Source: an uncultured Devosia sp.
GTDB taxonomy: Bacteria > Pseudomonadota > Alphaproteobacteria > Rhizobiales > Devosiaceae
Reading direction: 5' to 3'
Length of the DNA stretch: 19,292 nucleotides
Assembly (NCBI GenBank): GCA_913775215.1
Contig: CAJYKO010000253.1
Location: 1-19,292, forward strand
Positions 1 to 7,316 of this stretch are shown piece after piece. A model generated the notes under the pieces. The model did no database searches and had not been told where the DNA came from. It saw nothing but the letters and a program-made list of their open reading frames with translations. The position numbers were made by a program, and so were the translations under genes. The first letter of the stretch is position 1. Every line of letters begins with the position of its first letter.

Positions 1-181
1 GCGCACGTAATAGCTTGACGATGCGCATGTGTTCCCAATTCTACTCCAGCACCTTCAGCAAATTAGCACACTTTCCCAGCGCCGGGATCGTGTCTGCTGG
101 CCTGAAAGCGCATTTGCCGGAACGACCAGGCCGGCTTCTCCATTGAATAGATGAACACGCTCAACGGGACGGAGACCCCAA
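1..181. other. Left-edge non-coding stretch
   Basis: I see no credible gene in this stretch on either strand. The reading frames that cross it have no recognisable family features. It presumably carries the promoter of the small membrane protein that starts at 182. A TTGACG hexamer at 15-20 resembles a -35 box, but no good -10 box lies at the right distance, so I do not call a promoter. The gene to the left is outside the window. Confidence 0.4.
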
Positions 182-328
182 ATGCTTTGGATCATCGCCA
201 TCATCCTTCTCGCCCTCTGGGCCGTCGGCTTGGCCTTCAAGGTCGCCGGCGCGCTGATCCACCTTCTGCTTGTTCTTGCCCTGATCGTGGTGCTGTTCAA
301 GTTTTTCACCGGCCGCAAAGCGGTCTGA
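182..328 (+). CDS. Small two-helix membrane protein, lmo0937/DUF5670-like
   Basis: This 48-residue protein starts with ATG at 182 and stops with TGA at 326-328. A purine-rich GGGACGGAG stretch lies upstream at ribosome-binding distance. It is almost entirely hydrophobic: one segment spans about residues 2-18 (beginning MLWIIAIILL) and a second about 24-42, and it ends in a short basic tail (FTGRKAV). The MLW start, the H-L-L-L core and the GR(K/R) tail match my recollection of the lmo0937 family (DUF5670), tiny inner-membrane proteins of unknown function found in many bacteria. It stands alone: the next gene is on the other strand and no terminator is obvious behind it. The family call is from memory of the pattern. 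The function is unknown. Confidence 0.75.
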   Translation: MLWIIAIILLALWAVGLAFKVAGALIHLLLVLALIVVLFKFFTGRKAV

Positions 329-462
329 ACCGATAGGCGACAACCAAGCCGATTGGTGGCAAAGGCGGCTCAGCCATCCCAGGCGAGAACGGGAGCCCCT
401 GCATTGATGCTTAAACGGGAACGCACCTGTCGCGGCACCATCGAGAGAAGCCAAAATGACAA
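329..462. other. Intergenic region between converging genes
   Basis: This short stretch lies between the end of the small membrane protein gene and the terminator of the DUF4167 gene. It contains a weak CCAA/TTGG inverted repeat near 344-357 but no U-tract after it. I see nothing else in it. Confidence 0.4.
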
Positions 463-487
463 AAGGCCGAGCGCTTCGCCCGGCCTT
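463..487 (-). terminator. Rho-independent terminator after the DUF4167 gene
   Basis: AAGGCCG at 463-469 pairs with CGGCCTT at 481-487, and GCG 471-473 pairs with CGC 477-479 around a CTT loop, with one A/C mismatch between the two stems. Read on the minus strand the hairpin is followed by TTTTG, directly behind the DUF4167 stop at 512. On the plus strand it is followed by a CT-rich run, so it may also act in the other direction. Confidence 0.8.
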
Positions 488-511
488 CTTTCAATCTTAT
501 AATGCCGCGTT

Positions 512-1144
512 CTATTCCGCAGCGTTCGCCGTGCTGCCGGCGGTCAGAAAAGCCGGTAGTTCGCCGACATCGGGCTGGGGGGCATTGGCGGGATCGCCAT
601 TGCCGTCCTGGGCTGCCGGGCGACGACGGCGAGGGCGGCGTTCACGCTGCTTGCGCGGCGCAGCCTCGCCTTCGGCAGCAGGAGCTGCAGCGCCGGCTTC
701 GGCCTGGTCGCCAGAAGCCTGCTCGACCGGGTCAGCCGCAACGGCAACTGGAGCCGGCTGGGCATTGTCTTCGTGGGCTTCGTTGCCGCCATGGTTCTGC
801 ACCGGCTGGGGCGAGGAGAAGCGCGAATTGATGTCGGAGACATCGTCATCGAACTCGTTATCGTCCTGGCTCTGGCCATCGCGCTGGCCGTTCATGGCCT
901 GCTGGGCGGAGGAGACGATACGGAAATAATGTTCGGCATGCTGGAGATAGTTCTCCGCCATGACCGAGTCCCCTGACGACTGGGCATCGCGCGCCAGCTG
1001 CAGGTATTTTTCGGCGACATGAGCCGCATTGCCGCGGACCTTTACGTCCGGGCCGTTGCTCTCATAGTTCCGCGACAGCGGGTTGACGTGCTTGCGTCCG
1101 CCGTTCCGGCCACGCTGCCGGTTCTTGTTCTGGTTTGGTCTCAT
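512..1144 (-). CDS. DUF4167 domain protein with disordered Ala/Arg-rich tail
   Basis: This 210-residue protein starts at ATG 1144 and stops with TAG at 512-514. The N-terminal third is the conserved part. It is a basic Asn/Arg/Gly-rich leader (residues 1-20), then a block with NGPDVKVRGNA (30-40), HVAEKYLQLARDA (42-54) and ENYLQHAEHYFRIV (64-77), which I recognise as the DUF4167 core; it looks like a helical hairpin. The rest is low complexity: an acidic stretch near 91-105, an Ala/Glu/Pro stretch 128-163 and an Arg cluster at 164-175. The basic ends suggest nucleic-acid or ribosome contact, but that is inference; the family has no function I know of. It follows prmC in the same direction after a 321-nt gap, so it probably has its own promoter. 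I see no strong Shine-Dalgarno site before the ATG. Confidence 0.85.
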   Translation of the reverse strand: MRPNQNKNRQRGRNGGRKHVNPLSRNYESNGPDVKVRGNAAHVAEKYLQLARDAQSSGDSVMAENYLQHAEHYFRIVSSAQQAMNGQRDGQSQDDNEFDDDVSDINSRFSSPQPVQNHGGNEAHEDNAQPAPVAVAADPVEQASGDQAEAGAAAPAAEGEAAPRKQRERRPRRRRPAAQDGNGDPANAPQPDVGELPAFLTAGSTANAAE

Positions 1145-1465
1145 CGGGTCGCTTTGTCTAACTCTAGATCGGTAAGCGTCACATCTGGGCGGACCGGATT
1201 TTTCGCCGGTCTGGCCTCACATCCCGCGGTTATCGCTGCGGATGAGGTTATACTGGTTTCATGAAGACCGTATGCTCTCAGCAGCGCCCTCGGAATCATC
1301 CGCCCTTTTCATCCCGCTTCGTTCCTTTGAGGAACAAGCACGGCCCGTGCCGCAGGATTCGGATATAGGGTGTGGTCGCCGCGGCGCCCATGATGCGCCA
1401 TTGACAGCAGGGTCAAACTAGCCGCTTTGCAGCGTTTTGACCAGCAGAAAGTGTCTTTCTTCACT
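1145..1465. other. 321-nt spacer between prmC and the DUF4167 gene
   Basis: There is no protein gene that I can support here. The minus-strand reading frame at 1309-1566 overlaps the end of prmC and has no family character. The left half carries two consecutive stem-loops (listed separately) in what would be the leader of the DUF4167 transcript. A TATAAC hexamer is visible on the minus strand near 1248-1253, but it lacks a convincing -35 partner. No clear terminator follows prmC; only 4-bp hairpins near 1423-1438 and 1448-1465 are present. Confidence 0.5.
1190..1247 (-). promoter_or_regulatory. Two consecutive stem-loops in the presumed DUF4167 leader
   Basis: Stem 1 pairs CCTC 1215-1218 with GAGG 1244-1247 and ATCC 1221-1224 with GGAT 1240-1243, with bulges, plus GC 1226-1227 with GC 1238-1239, around a 10-nt loop. 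Stem 2 pairs GACCGG 1192-1197 with CCGGTC 1206-1211 around an 8-nt loop, extended by a G-U and a C-G pair. In the minus-strand transcript both lie about 45-105 nt upstream of the ATG at 1144. Neither is followed by a U-run, so they do not look like terminators. A role in expression is inference. Confidence 0.35.
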
Positions 1466-2338
1466 CTAAGACGCTTTTGCACCCTTGAGGTGGTGCGCCG
1501 AAACCACACGATCAAGCCCCGCCAGGTCCTTATGGACCGAAATCGCCTCAAAACCGGCTGCTGCAAAAAGCGCAGAGACCGCCTCGCCCTGATCGAACCC
1601 GATCTCGACCATCACGCGTCCACCGTCCCGCAACCAATCCCCCGCACCCGCCGCAATCACCCGATAGGGCGCCAATCCATCCGGCCCACCATCAAGCGCC
1701 AGAAGCGGATCAAAATCCTTCACTTCCGCCGCCAGCGTCTCGACCACCGCACTTTCGATATAGGGCGGATTGGAGAGGATCAGGTCGAACCGCTCTTCGG
1801 AACCAAGAGCCCCAAACCAATCCCCCAGAAGCAGGGTCAACCGCCGCTCGACACCATGCCGCCGCGCATTATCCCCGGCCTGCGCCAGCGCCTCCATATT
1901 GAGATCTGTCGCGACCGCACCCGCGTCGGGCCGGTTGACCAAAAGAGCAATCGGAATGCACCCGGTTCCGGTCCCCATGTCGAGCAAGCGCCCACCCTCA
2001 GGCAGCACGTCGAGCGCCAGATCGATCAGCAATTCCGTATCCGGCCGCGGTTCCAGCGTCGCCGCATTGAGCCCGAAGTCGAGGCCATAAAATTCTCTAT
2101 GGCCGATGATCCGCGCCACCGATTCACCCGACAAACGCCGTTTAAGCACTTCGGCGAGGCTCGATGTTAACGTGTTGCTAACAGTTTCGCTCTCGTTGAG
2201 GGCCAGTTGCAGTGCATCGAGCCCGAGCACATGCCTCACCAGAAGCTTGGCGTCGAGCGTCGGCGTCGCAAAGCCTTTTTCGGCCAGTTCATCCCGCCAC
2301 CGCCGCCAAAGCGCGCCGATGGTGACGGTCTCGCTCAG
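1466..2338 (-). CDS. prmC: Release factor glutamine N5-methyltransferase PrmC (HemK)
   Basis: PrmC methylates the glutamine of the GGQ motif of peptide-chain release factors, using SAM, in the cytoplasm. The SAM-binding motif is LLDMGTGTG and the catalytic NPPY is in LILSNPPYIES. From the start I prefer, these lie near residues 118-126 and 190-193, close to the E. coli positions. The first GTG in frame (2237-2239) would give 257 residues and remove the N-terminal helical domain. Homologous sequence continues upstream without a stop (TIGALWRRWRDELAEKG, then TPTLDAKLLVRHVLGLD). No ATG, GTG or TTG is available there, but a CTG at 2336-2338 overlaps the prfA stop as CTGA and has GGAG eight bases upstream. 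It gives MSETVTIGALW and 290 residues, the normal family length. The gene is co-transcribed and probably translationally coupled with prfA. The identity is secure; the CTG start is inferred. Confidence 0.93.
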   Translation of the reverse strand: MSETVTIGALWRRWRDELAEKGFATPTLDAKLLVRHVLGLDALQLALNESETVSNTLTSSLAEVLKRRLSGESVARIIGHREFYGLDFGLNAATLEPRPDTELLIDLALDVLPEGGRLLDMGTGTGCIPIALLVNRPDAGAVATDLNMEALAQAGDNARRHGVERRLTLLLGDWFGALGSEERFDLILSNPPYIESAVVETLAAEVKDFDPLLALDGGPDGLAPYRVIAAGAGDWLRDGGRVMVEIGFDQGEAVSALFAAAGFEAISVHKDLAGLDRVVSAHHLKGAKAS

Positions 2339-3411
2339 TTCGAATTCTCCATCGCCGCCAATTGCGCGGCCTGGTTTTCGGTGATCAGCGCCTCGATCAG
2401 TTCATCGAGCGCTTCGCCCGCTATCACCTTGTCGAGCTTATATAAAGTCAGGTTGATCCGGTGGTCGGTCACGCGCCCCTGCGGGAAATTATAGGTCCTG
2501 ATTCGCTCCGAGCGATCCCCCGAACCCACCTGCCCCTTGCGCTCTGCCGAGCGGGCATTGTCGCGCTCTTCGCGCTGCATTTCATAAAGCCGCGAACGTA
2601 GCACCACCATGGCCTGCGCCCGGTTCTGATGCTGGCTTTTCATCGCCGAGGTGACAACTATCCCCGTCGGCAAATGCGTGATGCGGACCGCCGAGTCGGT
2701 CGTGTTGACGTGCTGCCCGCCGGCACCCGAAGCGCGCATCGTATCGATGCGGATGTCTTCGTTTCTGATTTCAATATCAATGTCTTCGACCTCGGGTAGC
2801 ACGGCCACCGTCGCCGCCGAGGTATGGATGCGCCCTGAGCCTTCCGTCGCCGGCACACGCTGCACGCGATGAACGCCGGACTCGTACTTCATCCGCGCAT
2901 AGACGCCCTTGCCCGACACATTGGCGATGACTTCCTTATAGCCACCCATTTCCCCGGGGCTTTCCTCCATCAGCGTGACCTTCCAGCCGCGCAGGGAGGC
3001 ATAGCGCTCATACATGCGGAAGAGATCCCCCGCGAACAGAGCGGCCTCGTCGCCCCCGGTGCCACCGCGGATTTCAAGGATGATCGACTTTTCGTCCGCC
3101 TCATCCTTGGGCAGCAGCATGATGAAGATCGATTGGGTTAATTTCTCAATCTTTTCATCGAGTTCTTCGAGTTCCGCTTCGGCCATTTCGGCCATTTCCC
3201 TGTCCGCGCCCTTGGCGAGGGCGGCGGCCTCGGCGCGATCCATCAGCGCCTTTTTATAGGCATTGATCTCGGCAACGATAGGGGAAAGGTCGGAATGCTC
3301 TTTGCTGAGCTTGGCCAGTTCGTCCGGGCTCGCGCCGCCCGAAAGGGCCGCCTCGATATATTGGAAACGGGTGGCAAGCGCGTCGAGCTTATCCTCGGGC
3401 AAAGCGGGCAT
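2335..3411 (-). CDS. prfA: Peptide chain release factor 1
   Basis: RF1 reads UAA and UAG stop codons in the ribosomal A site and triggers hydrolysis of peptidyl-tRNA. With the ATG at 3411 (MPALPEDKLD) the protein has 358 residues, the usual RF1 length; the frame is open further upstream but those 20 residues are not family-like. A GGAAAG stretch lies about 10 bases before this ATG. Residues 187-189 are PAT, the tripeptide that recognises the stop codon in RF1 (RF2 has SPF). Residues 231-233 are GGQ within ASGAGGQHVNTTDSAVRI, the catalytic loop and the target of PrmC. The N-terminal part to about residue 95 is the helical, Glu/Lys-rich domain 1. The downstream prmC gene overlaps the stop codon. 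Confidence 0.96.
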   Translation of the reverse strand: MPALPEDKLDALATRFQYIEAALSGGASPDELAKLSKEHSDLSPIVAEINAYKKALMDRAEAAALAKGADREMAEMAEAELEELDEKIEKLTQSIFIMLLPKDEADEKSIILEIRGGTGGDEAALFAGDLFRMYERYASLRGWKVTLMEESPGEMGGYKEVIANVSGKGVYARMKYESGVHRVQRVPATEGSGRIHTSAATVAVLPEVEDIDIEIRNEDIRIDTMRASGAGGQHVNTTDSAVRITHLPTGIVVTSAMKSQHQNRAQAMVVLRSRLYEMQREERDNARSAERKGQVGSGDRSERIRTYNFPQGRVTDHRINLTLYKLDKVIAGEALDELIEALITENQAAQLAAMENSN

Positions 3412-3442
3412 GCAATAATCTTTCCGGGCACAATAGCGGCCT

Positions 3443-3471
3443 TGGATAGTCGCGTGAGCCAGCAATCGCAA
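3443..3471 (-). promoter_or_regulatory. Possible promoter of prfA-prmC
   Basis: On the minus strand, TTGCGA (3466-3471) and TATCCA (3443-3448) are 17 bp apart and would place the transcript start about 25 nt before the prfA ATG. The -35 is a good match and the -10 only half matches, so this is a weak call. The 96-nt ptsP-prfA gap has no visible terminator, so read-through from ptsP is also possible. Confidence 0.3.
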
Positions 3472-3507
3472 GGGGGAGGAAGGCCAATGGAAGATAGATG
3501 GACCACC

Positions 3508-5775
3508 TCACCCCATGGGCAGGTTTTGTTTCTCAACCCATTCAGTCAGCAGTTCGCGGATGGCGACACCGTCCGCCCCCACCGTCAGCGCCGCCGCCAC
3601 GGAATCCTGGATTGGCTTCAAATCAAGGTTGAGCACCATTTCCTTGATCGGCCCGATCGAGGCCGGTCCCATGGATAGGCGCGTCATGCCGATCGCCATC
3701 AGCGCCAGGGCCTCCATCGGTCGACCGGCCAGTTCGCCACACATGGTCACCGGCTTGTTGTGCCGCCGCGCGGCGTCGACAACGAGGCGAATGGCCCGCA
3801 AGCGCGGCAGTCCTATGGGGTCATAGCTCTTCGAAACCCTGGGGTTGGCCCGGTCAGCGGCCGTCAGGAACTGGACGAGATCGTTCGAGCCGATGGAAAC
3901 GAAATCGGCTTCCGGCATGATCTGGTCGAGTTCGAACAAGAGCGAGGGCACTTCCACCATGGCCCCCAGTTCCAGCTGCGAGGGTACCGGTTCGCCCGCG
4001 CGCCGCAGCCGTTCCATTTCCTTGAAGACGACAAGCTTGGTCTGCCGGAACTCAAAAGTTTCCGTGACCATGGGCACGAGAATCTTGAGCGGCCGCCCAC
4101 GCGCGGCGAGCAGCAAGGCACGAACCTGCGTCCGCAACAGGCCAGGCCGATCGAGCCCCAGACGGATCGAGCGATAGCCCATGGCCGGGTTTTCCTCGGC
4201 CATTGAGCGCAGATACGGCACGACCTTGTCCCCGCCGATATCGAGAAGGCGGAAGACAATCGGTCGATCCCCGGCGATTGCCATCGCCTCGGCATAGAGA
4301 TCGACCTGCTCCTGCAGACGCGGGAGCTTGCTCGCGATCATAAACTGCAATTCGGTGCGGAAGAGCCCGACGCCCGAAGCGCCGGTATCATCGAGCATGG
4401 GCAGGTCTGCGACGAGCCCCGAATTGTGCAGAAGCGTGATATCGACGCCGTCCTTGGTGACGCTCGGCTTGTCCTTAAGCGCGGCATAATGCGCCCGGCG
4501 CTTGGCCGAAATCCGGACCTTGTCGATATAGGTCTGCTCGACATCGGGTGTCGGCCGCAGATGCACCTGGCCGGCCGGACCATCGATGATGATATCATCG
4601 CCCGTCTCGCACATCGAAACGATCGAATCCGCCTGACCCACGGCAACGAGCCCAAGCGAGCGCGCGACGATGGCCACATGCGCTGTCGAGCCGCCCTCTT
4701 CGAGCACGAGCCCGCGCAGTTTCTTGCGGTCATATTCGAGCAGTTCCGCCGGCCCCATATTGCGGGCGACGAGAATGGCATTGTCGGGCAGTTCGCGCTG
4801 CCCCTGCTGATTGGTATTGGTCAGGACGCGCAAGAGCCGATTGGCGAGATCGTCAAGATCATGCAGCCGATCGCGAATATAGGGGTCGGTCTGGCGCAAC
4901 ATGCGGGCGCGCGTGTCGTTCTGCACGCGCTCAACCGCAGCCTCAGCCGAAAGACCATTTTCGATCGCCTCGGTCAGCCGGTTCACCCAGCCCCGATCAT
5001 TGGCGAACATGCGATAGGTCTCGAGAATCTCGCGGTGATCCGAGCTCGGCTGCATGTCGCCATGGTCGAGCATGGCATCGATCGAGACGCGCATGCTGGC
5101 CAGGGCCTGGTCGAGCCGCAGCTTTTCCGCATCGGTATCTTCGGCAATGAAATTGACGACGACGACGCGCGGGTCGTGCAAGACCACCGTGCCGAGCGCA
5201 ATTCCGTCGGTAAAGCTGACGCCGTTGAACATGCGGGGACGCCTGAGGTCGATATCGGAGCCCGGCTTGATCAGATTGTCGAAGTCGGAAGTCGCCACCA
5301 TTTCCGCAAGGATTGTGGCCGTAGTCAGCATGGCCTCGGTTTCGTCCTCGCCATAATGCCGGCGCTCGGCATTTTGAACGACCAAAACCCCCAGGGTTTG
5401 CCCGGCTCTGAGCACAGGCACGCCGAGGAATGAATTATATTTGTCTTCGCCGGTTTCCGGCCGATAGGCAAAGCCGGGATGGCTCGGCGCATCGTCGAGA
5501 CTGAGCGGTTCGGCGTCGGACGCAATGAGGCCGACGAGCCCCTCGCCGAGGCGCAGCGTCGTCATGTGAACCGATTCGGCCTTGAGACCCTTGGTGGCGA
5601 AAAGTTCGAGCGCGCCGTCGTCGCGCAGCACGTAAAACGAGCACACATCGGCCCGCATGTTTTCGGCGATCAGGCCCACGATCTTGTCGAGGCGCGCCTG
5701 GGAAGCCAGAGGCTCCGCCATGGTTTCGCGCAATTGCCGCAGCAGCACCCTTGGGCCGCCTATGGTCGTGACCAT
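3508..5775 (-). CDS. ptsP: PTS-Ntr enzyme I, phosphoenolpyruvate-protein phosphotransferase PtsP
   Basis: PtsP takes phosphate from phosphoenolpyruvate and passes it to the nitrogen-related HPr (NPr). That starts the regulatory PTS-Ntr chain, which signals nitrogen and carbon status rather than moving sugar. From ATG 5775 (MVTTIGGPRVLL) the protein has 755 residues, as expected for the alphaproteobacterial form; the frame is open further upstream but would run into lysC and is not family-like. Order of domains: GAF sensor (about 20-165), EI N-terminal phosphohistidine domain with the active His366 in GGSTAHVAIVAR, then the PEP-binding barrel with GLFRTELQFM (470-479), FVSIGSNDLVQF (625-636) and CGELAGRP (679-686). 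The residue before the active His is Ala, where many EI proteins have Ser or Thr. It lies 70 nt downstream of lysC in the same direction. Confidence 0.93.
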   Translation of the reverse strand: MVTTIGGPRVLLRQLRETMAEPLASQARLDKIVGLIAENMRADVCSFYVLRDDGALELFATKGLKAESVHMTTLRLGEGLVGLIASDAEPLSLDDAPSHPGFAYRPETGEDKYNSFLGVPVLRAGQTLGVLVVQNAERRHYGEDETEAMLTTATILAEMVATSDFDNLIKPGSDIDLRRPRMFNGVSFTDGIALGTVVLHDPRVVVVNFIAEDTDAEKLRLDQALASMRVSIDAMLDHGDMQPSSDHREILETYRMFANDRGWVNRLTEAIENGLSAEAAVERVQNDTRARMLRQTDPYIRDRLHDLDDLANRLLRVLTNTNQQGQRELPDNAILVARNMGPAELLEYDRKKLRGLVLEEGGSTAHVAIVARSLGLVAVGQADSIVSMCETGDDIIIDGPAGQVHLRPTPDVEQTYIDKVRISAKRRAHYAALKDKPSVTKDGVDITLLHNSGLVADLPMLDDTGASGVGLFRTELQFMIASKLPRLQEQVDLYAEAMAIAGDRPIVFRLLDIGGDKVVPYLRSMAEENPAMGYRSIRLGLDRPGLLRTQVRALLLAARGRPLKILVPMVTETFEFRQTKLVVFKEMERLRRAGEPVPSQLELGAMVEVPSLLFELDQIMPEADFVSIGSNDLVQFLTAADRANPRVSKSYDPIGLPRLRAIRLVVDAARRHNKPVTMCGELAGRPMEALALMAIGMTRLSMGPASIGPIKEMVLNLDLKPIQDSVAAALTVGADGVAIRELLTEWVEKQNLPMG

Positions 5776-5845
5776 CCCGTCTTCGGCAGCCCCGCCGAGC
5801 CGCCCCCCTTGATCGGACGCGGCCCCATTCCCCCTCGAAACGAGA

Positions 5846-7111
5846 TCAGGCGTCCTTCTTGTCCAAACCGTAATAGGTGTGGAGCGCCCGGACCGCAAGC
5901 TCTGCATATTCCTCATCGATCAGGACCGAGGTCTTGATTTCCGAAGTCGTGATCAGCTGGATATTGATGCCCTTGTCGGCCAGCGCCTTGAACATGGTCG
6001 AAGCGACACCGGCATGGCTGCGCATACCGACGCCAACGACAGACACCTTTGCCCCGCCCTTGGAGCCCGAAAGGCGGGCATATTCGAACTTGCCGCCATT
6101 TTGTTCGAGCGCGCGGACAGCCTTGTCATATTCGCTGTCGGGCACGGTGAAGGTGATGTCCGTCGTCGCGCCATCATCGGCAATGTTCTGCACGATCATG
6201 TCGACAATGATGCCTTCGTCGGCAAGCTGGCCGAAGATGGCTGCAGCCACACCGGGCTTGTCCTTGACGTCGCGCAGGGTGATCTTGGCCTCGGCCTTGG
6301 CGAGCGTCACGCCCGAAACGATCTGCTTTTCCATGATCTCATCCTCATCGCAAACGAGCGTGCCGGGAACGCCGGGCTTTCCATCGGGCGCAATCTGGGG
6401 CGCATTGGGGTCATCAAAACTGGAGCGCACCAGAAGGCGAACCTTGTGCGCCATGGCCATTTCAACCGAGCGGATCATCAAGACCTTGGCGCCGAGCGAG
6501 GCCATCTCAAGCATTTCCTCAAAGGAAATCTTGGTCATGCGCTGGGCCTTGGGGACGATGCGCGGGTCGGTCGTGTAAACGCCGTCCACATCGGTATAGA
6601 TATCGCAGCGATCCGCGCCGACGGCTGCGGCCACCGCAACGGCAGAAGTATCCGAACCACCGCGACCAAGCGTCGTCACACGGCCATGGGGCGAGATGCC
6701 CTGGAAGCCGGTGATCACCGGCACCCATCCATCCTTCATGCGCTTGTCGAGTTCGGTCGGATCGATGCCGGTAATGCGGGCCGCGCCGTGCGCGTCATCG
6801 GTATGGATCGGCACCTGCCAGCCGGCAAACGAGCGCGACTGAATACCCATTTCGCTGAGCACGATGGCCATCAGGCCGGCTGTCACCTGTTCGCCCGAGG
6901 CAACGACCGCATCATATTCGCGCGCGTCGTGAAATTTGCTCGCCTCGTTGACCCATCCAACCAGTTCATTGGTCTTGCCGGACATGGCGGAGACAACGAC
7001 GGCGACTTCATTGCCGGCTTCGATCTCACGCTTCACATGGAGAGCGGAATGGCGGATGCGTTCGATATTGGCCATCGAAGTGCCACCGAACTTGACGACG
7101 ATACGGGCCAC
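5846..7111 (-). CDS. lysC: Aspartate kinase
   Basis: Aspartate kinase phosphorylates L-aspartate, the first step towards lysine, methionine, threonine and diaminopimelate. The protein has 421 residues. It starts with GTG at 7111 (no usable ATG nearby), preceded by GGGGA at a 5-base spacing. The N-terminal kinase domain shows KFGGTS (7-12), ASGEQVTAGL (71-80), TTLGRGGSDTSAVA (146-159) and DVDGVYTTDPR (174-184). Two ACT domains follow at about 277-345 and 355-416, the effector-binding sites, with VQNIADDG and ITTSEIKTS as typical pieces. This is the short, monofunctional ACT-ACT type usually inhibited by lysine and/or threonine; the actual effector cannot be read from sequence. It is divergent from ubiG across 205 bp and followed by ptsP. 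Confidence 0.95.
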   Translation of the reverse strand: MARIVVKFGGTSMANIERIRHSALHVKREIEAGNEVAVVVSAMSGKTNELVGWVNEASKFHDAREYDAVVASGEQVTAGLMAIVLSEMGIQSRSFAGWQVPIHTDDAHGAARITGIDPTELDKRMKDGWVPVITGFQGISPHGRVTTLGRGGSDTSAVAVAAAVGADRCDIYTDVDGVYTTDPRIVPKAQRMTKISFEEMLEMASLGAKVLMIRSVEMAMAHKVRLLVRSSFDDPNAPQIAPDGKPGVPGTLVCDEDEIMEKQIVSGVTLAKAEAKITLRDVKDKPGVAAAIFGQLADEGIIVDMIVQNIADDGATTDITFTVPDSEYDKAVRALEQNGGKFEYARLSGSKGGAKVSVVGVGMRSHAGVASTMFKALADKGINIQLITTSEIKTSVLIDEEYAELAVRALHTYYGLDKKDA

Positions 7112-7148
7112 TGGCTTCCCCGACTAAAGCGACAATCCAAAGCACTGT

Positions 7149-7164
7149 CCGCCGAACCCGGCGG
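7149..7164 (-). promoter_or_regulatory. Stem-loop in the lysC leader
   Basis: CCGCCG at 7149-7154 and CGGCGG at 7159-7164 form a perfect 6-bp stem with a 4-nt loop, about 40-55 nt before the lysC GTG. No U-tract follows it. I cannot tell whether it is a leader structure or chance in G+C-rich DNA. Confidence 0.25.
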
Positions 7165-7267
7165 TACGCTTTCATTAGCGCGGGGGAATGCCATAAACCG
7201 ACGATGGGATCAACTGGGATCGCAACCCCTGCGTCAACCCGTGATCGCGCCTGCGGCACCGCGCGCC

Positions 7268-7297
7268 TTGAATGGAGGCCTCAAGCTAGGCCATATG
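7268..7297 (+). promoter_or_regulatory. Weak promoter candidate and inverted repeat before ubiG
   Basis: TTGAAT (7268-7273) lies 17-18 bp before a poor -10 (CATATG at 7292-7297). Between them GGCCT 7277-7281 and AGGCC 7288-7292 form an inverted repeat with a 6-nt centre. The ribosome-binding site AAAGGAG at 7304-7310 is clear, the promoter is not. Confidence 0.25.
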
Positions 7298-7316
7298 AAG
7301 AACAAAGGAGTTTCCC

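Noticed and set aside
1309..1566. An 85-codon minus-strand frame in the prmC-DUF4167 spacer
   Set aside because: It overlaps the 3' end of prmC, has no ribosome-binding site or family features, and its composition is unlike the neighbouring proteins.
3412..3471. A 20-residue N-terminal extension of RF1
   Set aside because: The extension is not RF1-like, and the ATG at 3411 gives the normal 358 residues.
5776..5916. A longer PtsP start inside lysC
   Set aside because: It would overlap lysC, and the extra 47 residues are not PtsP-like; ATG 5775 gives the expected 755 residues.
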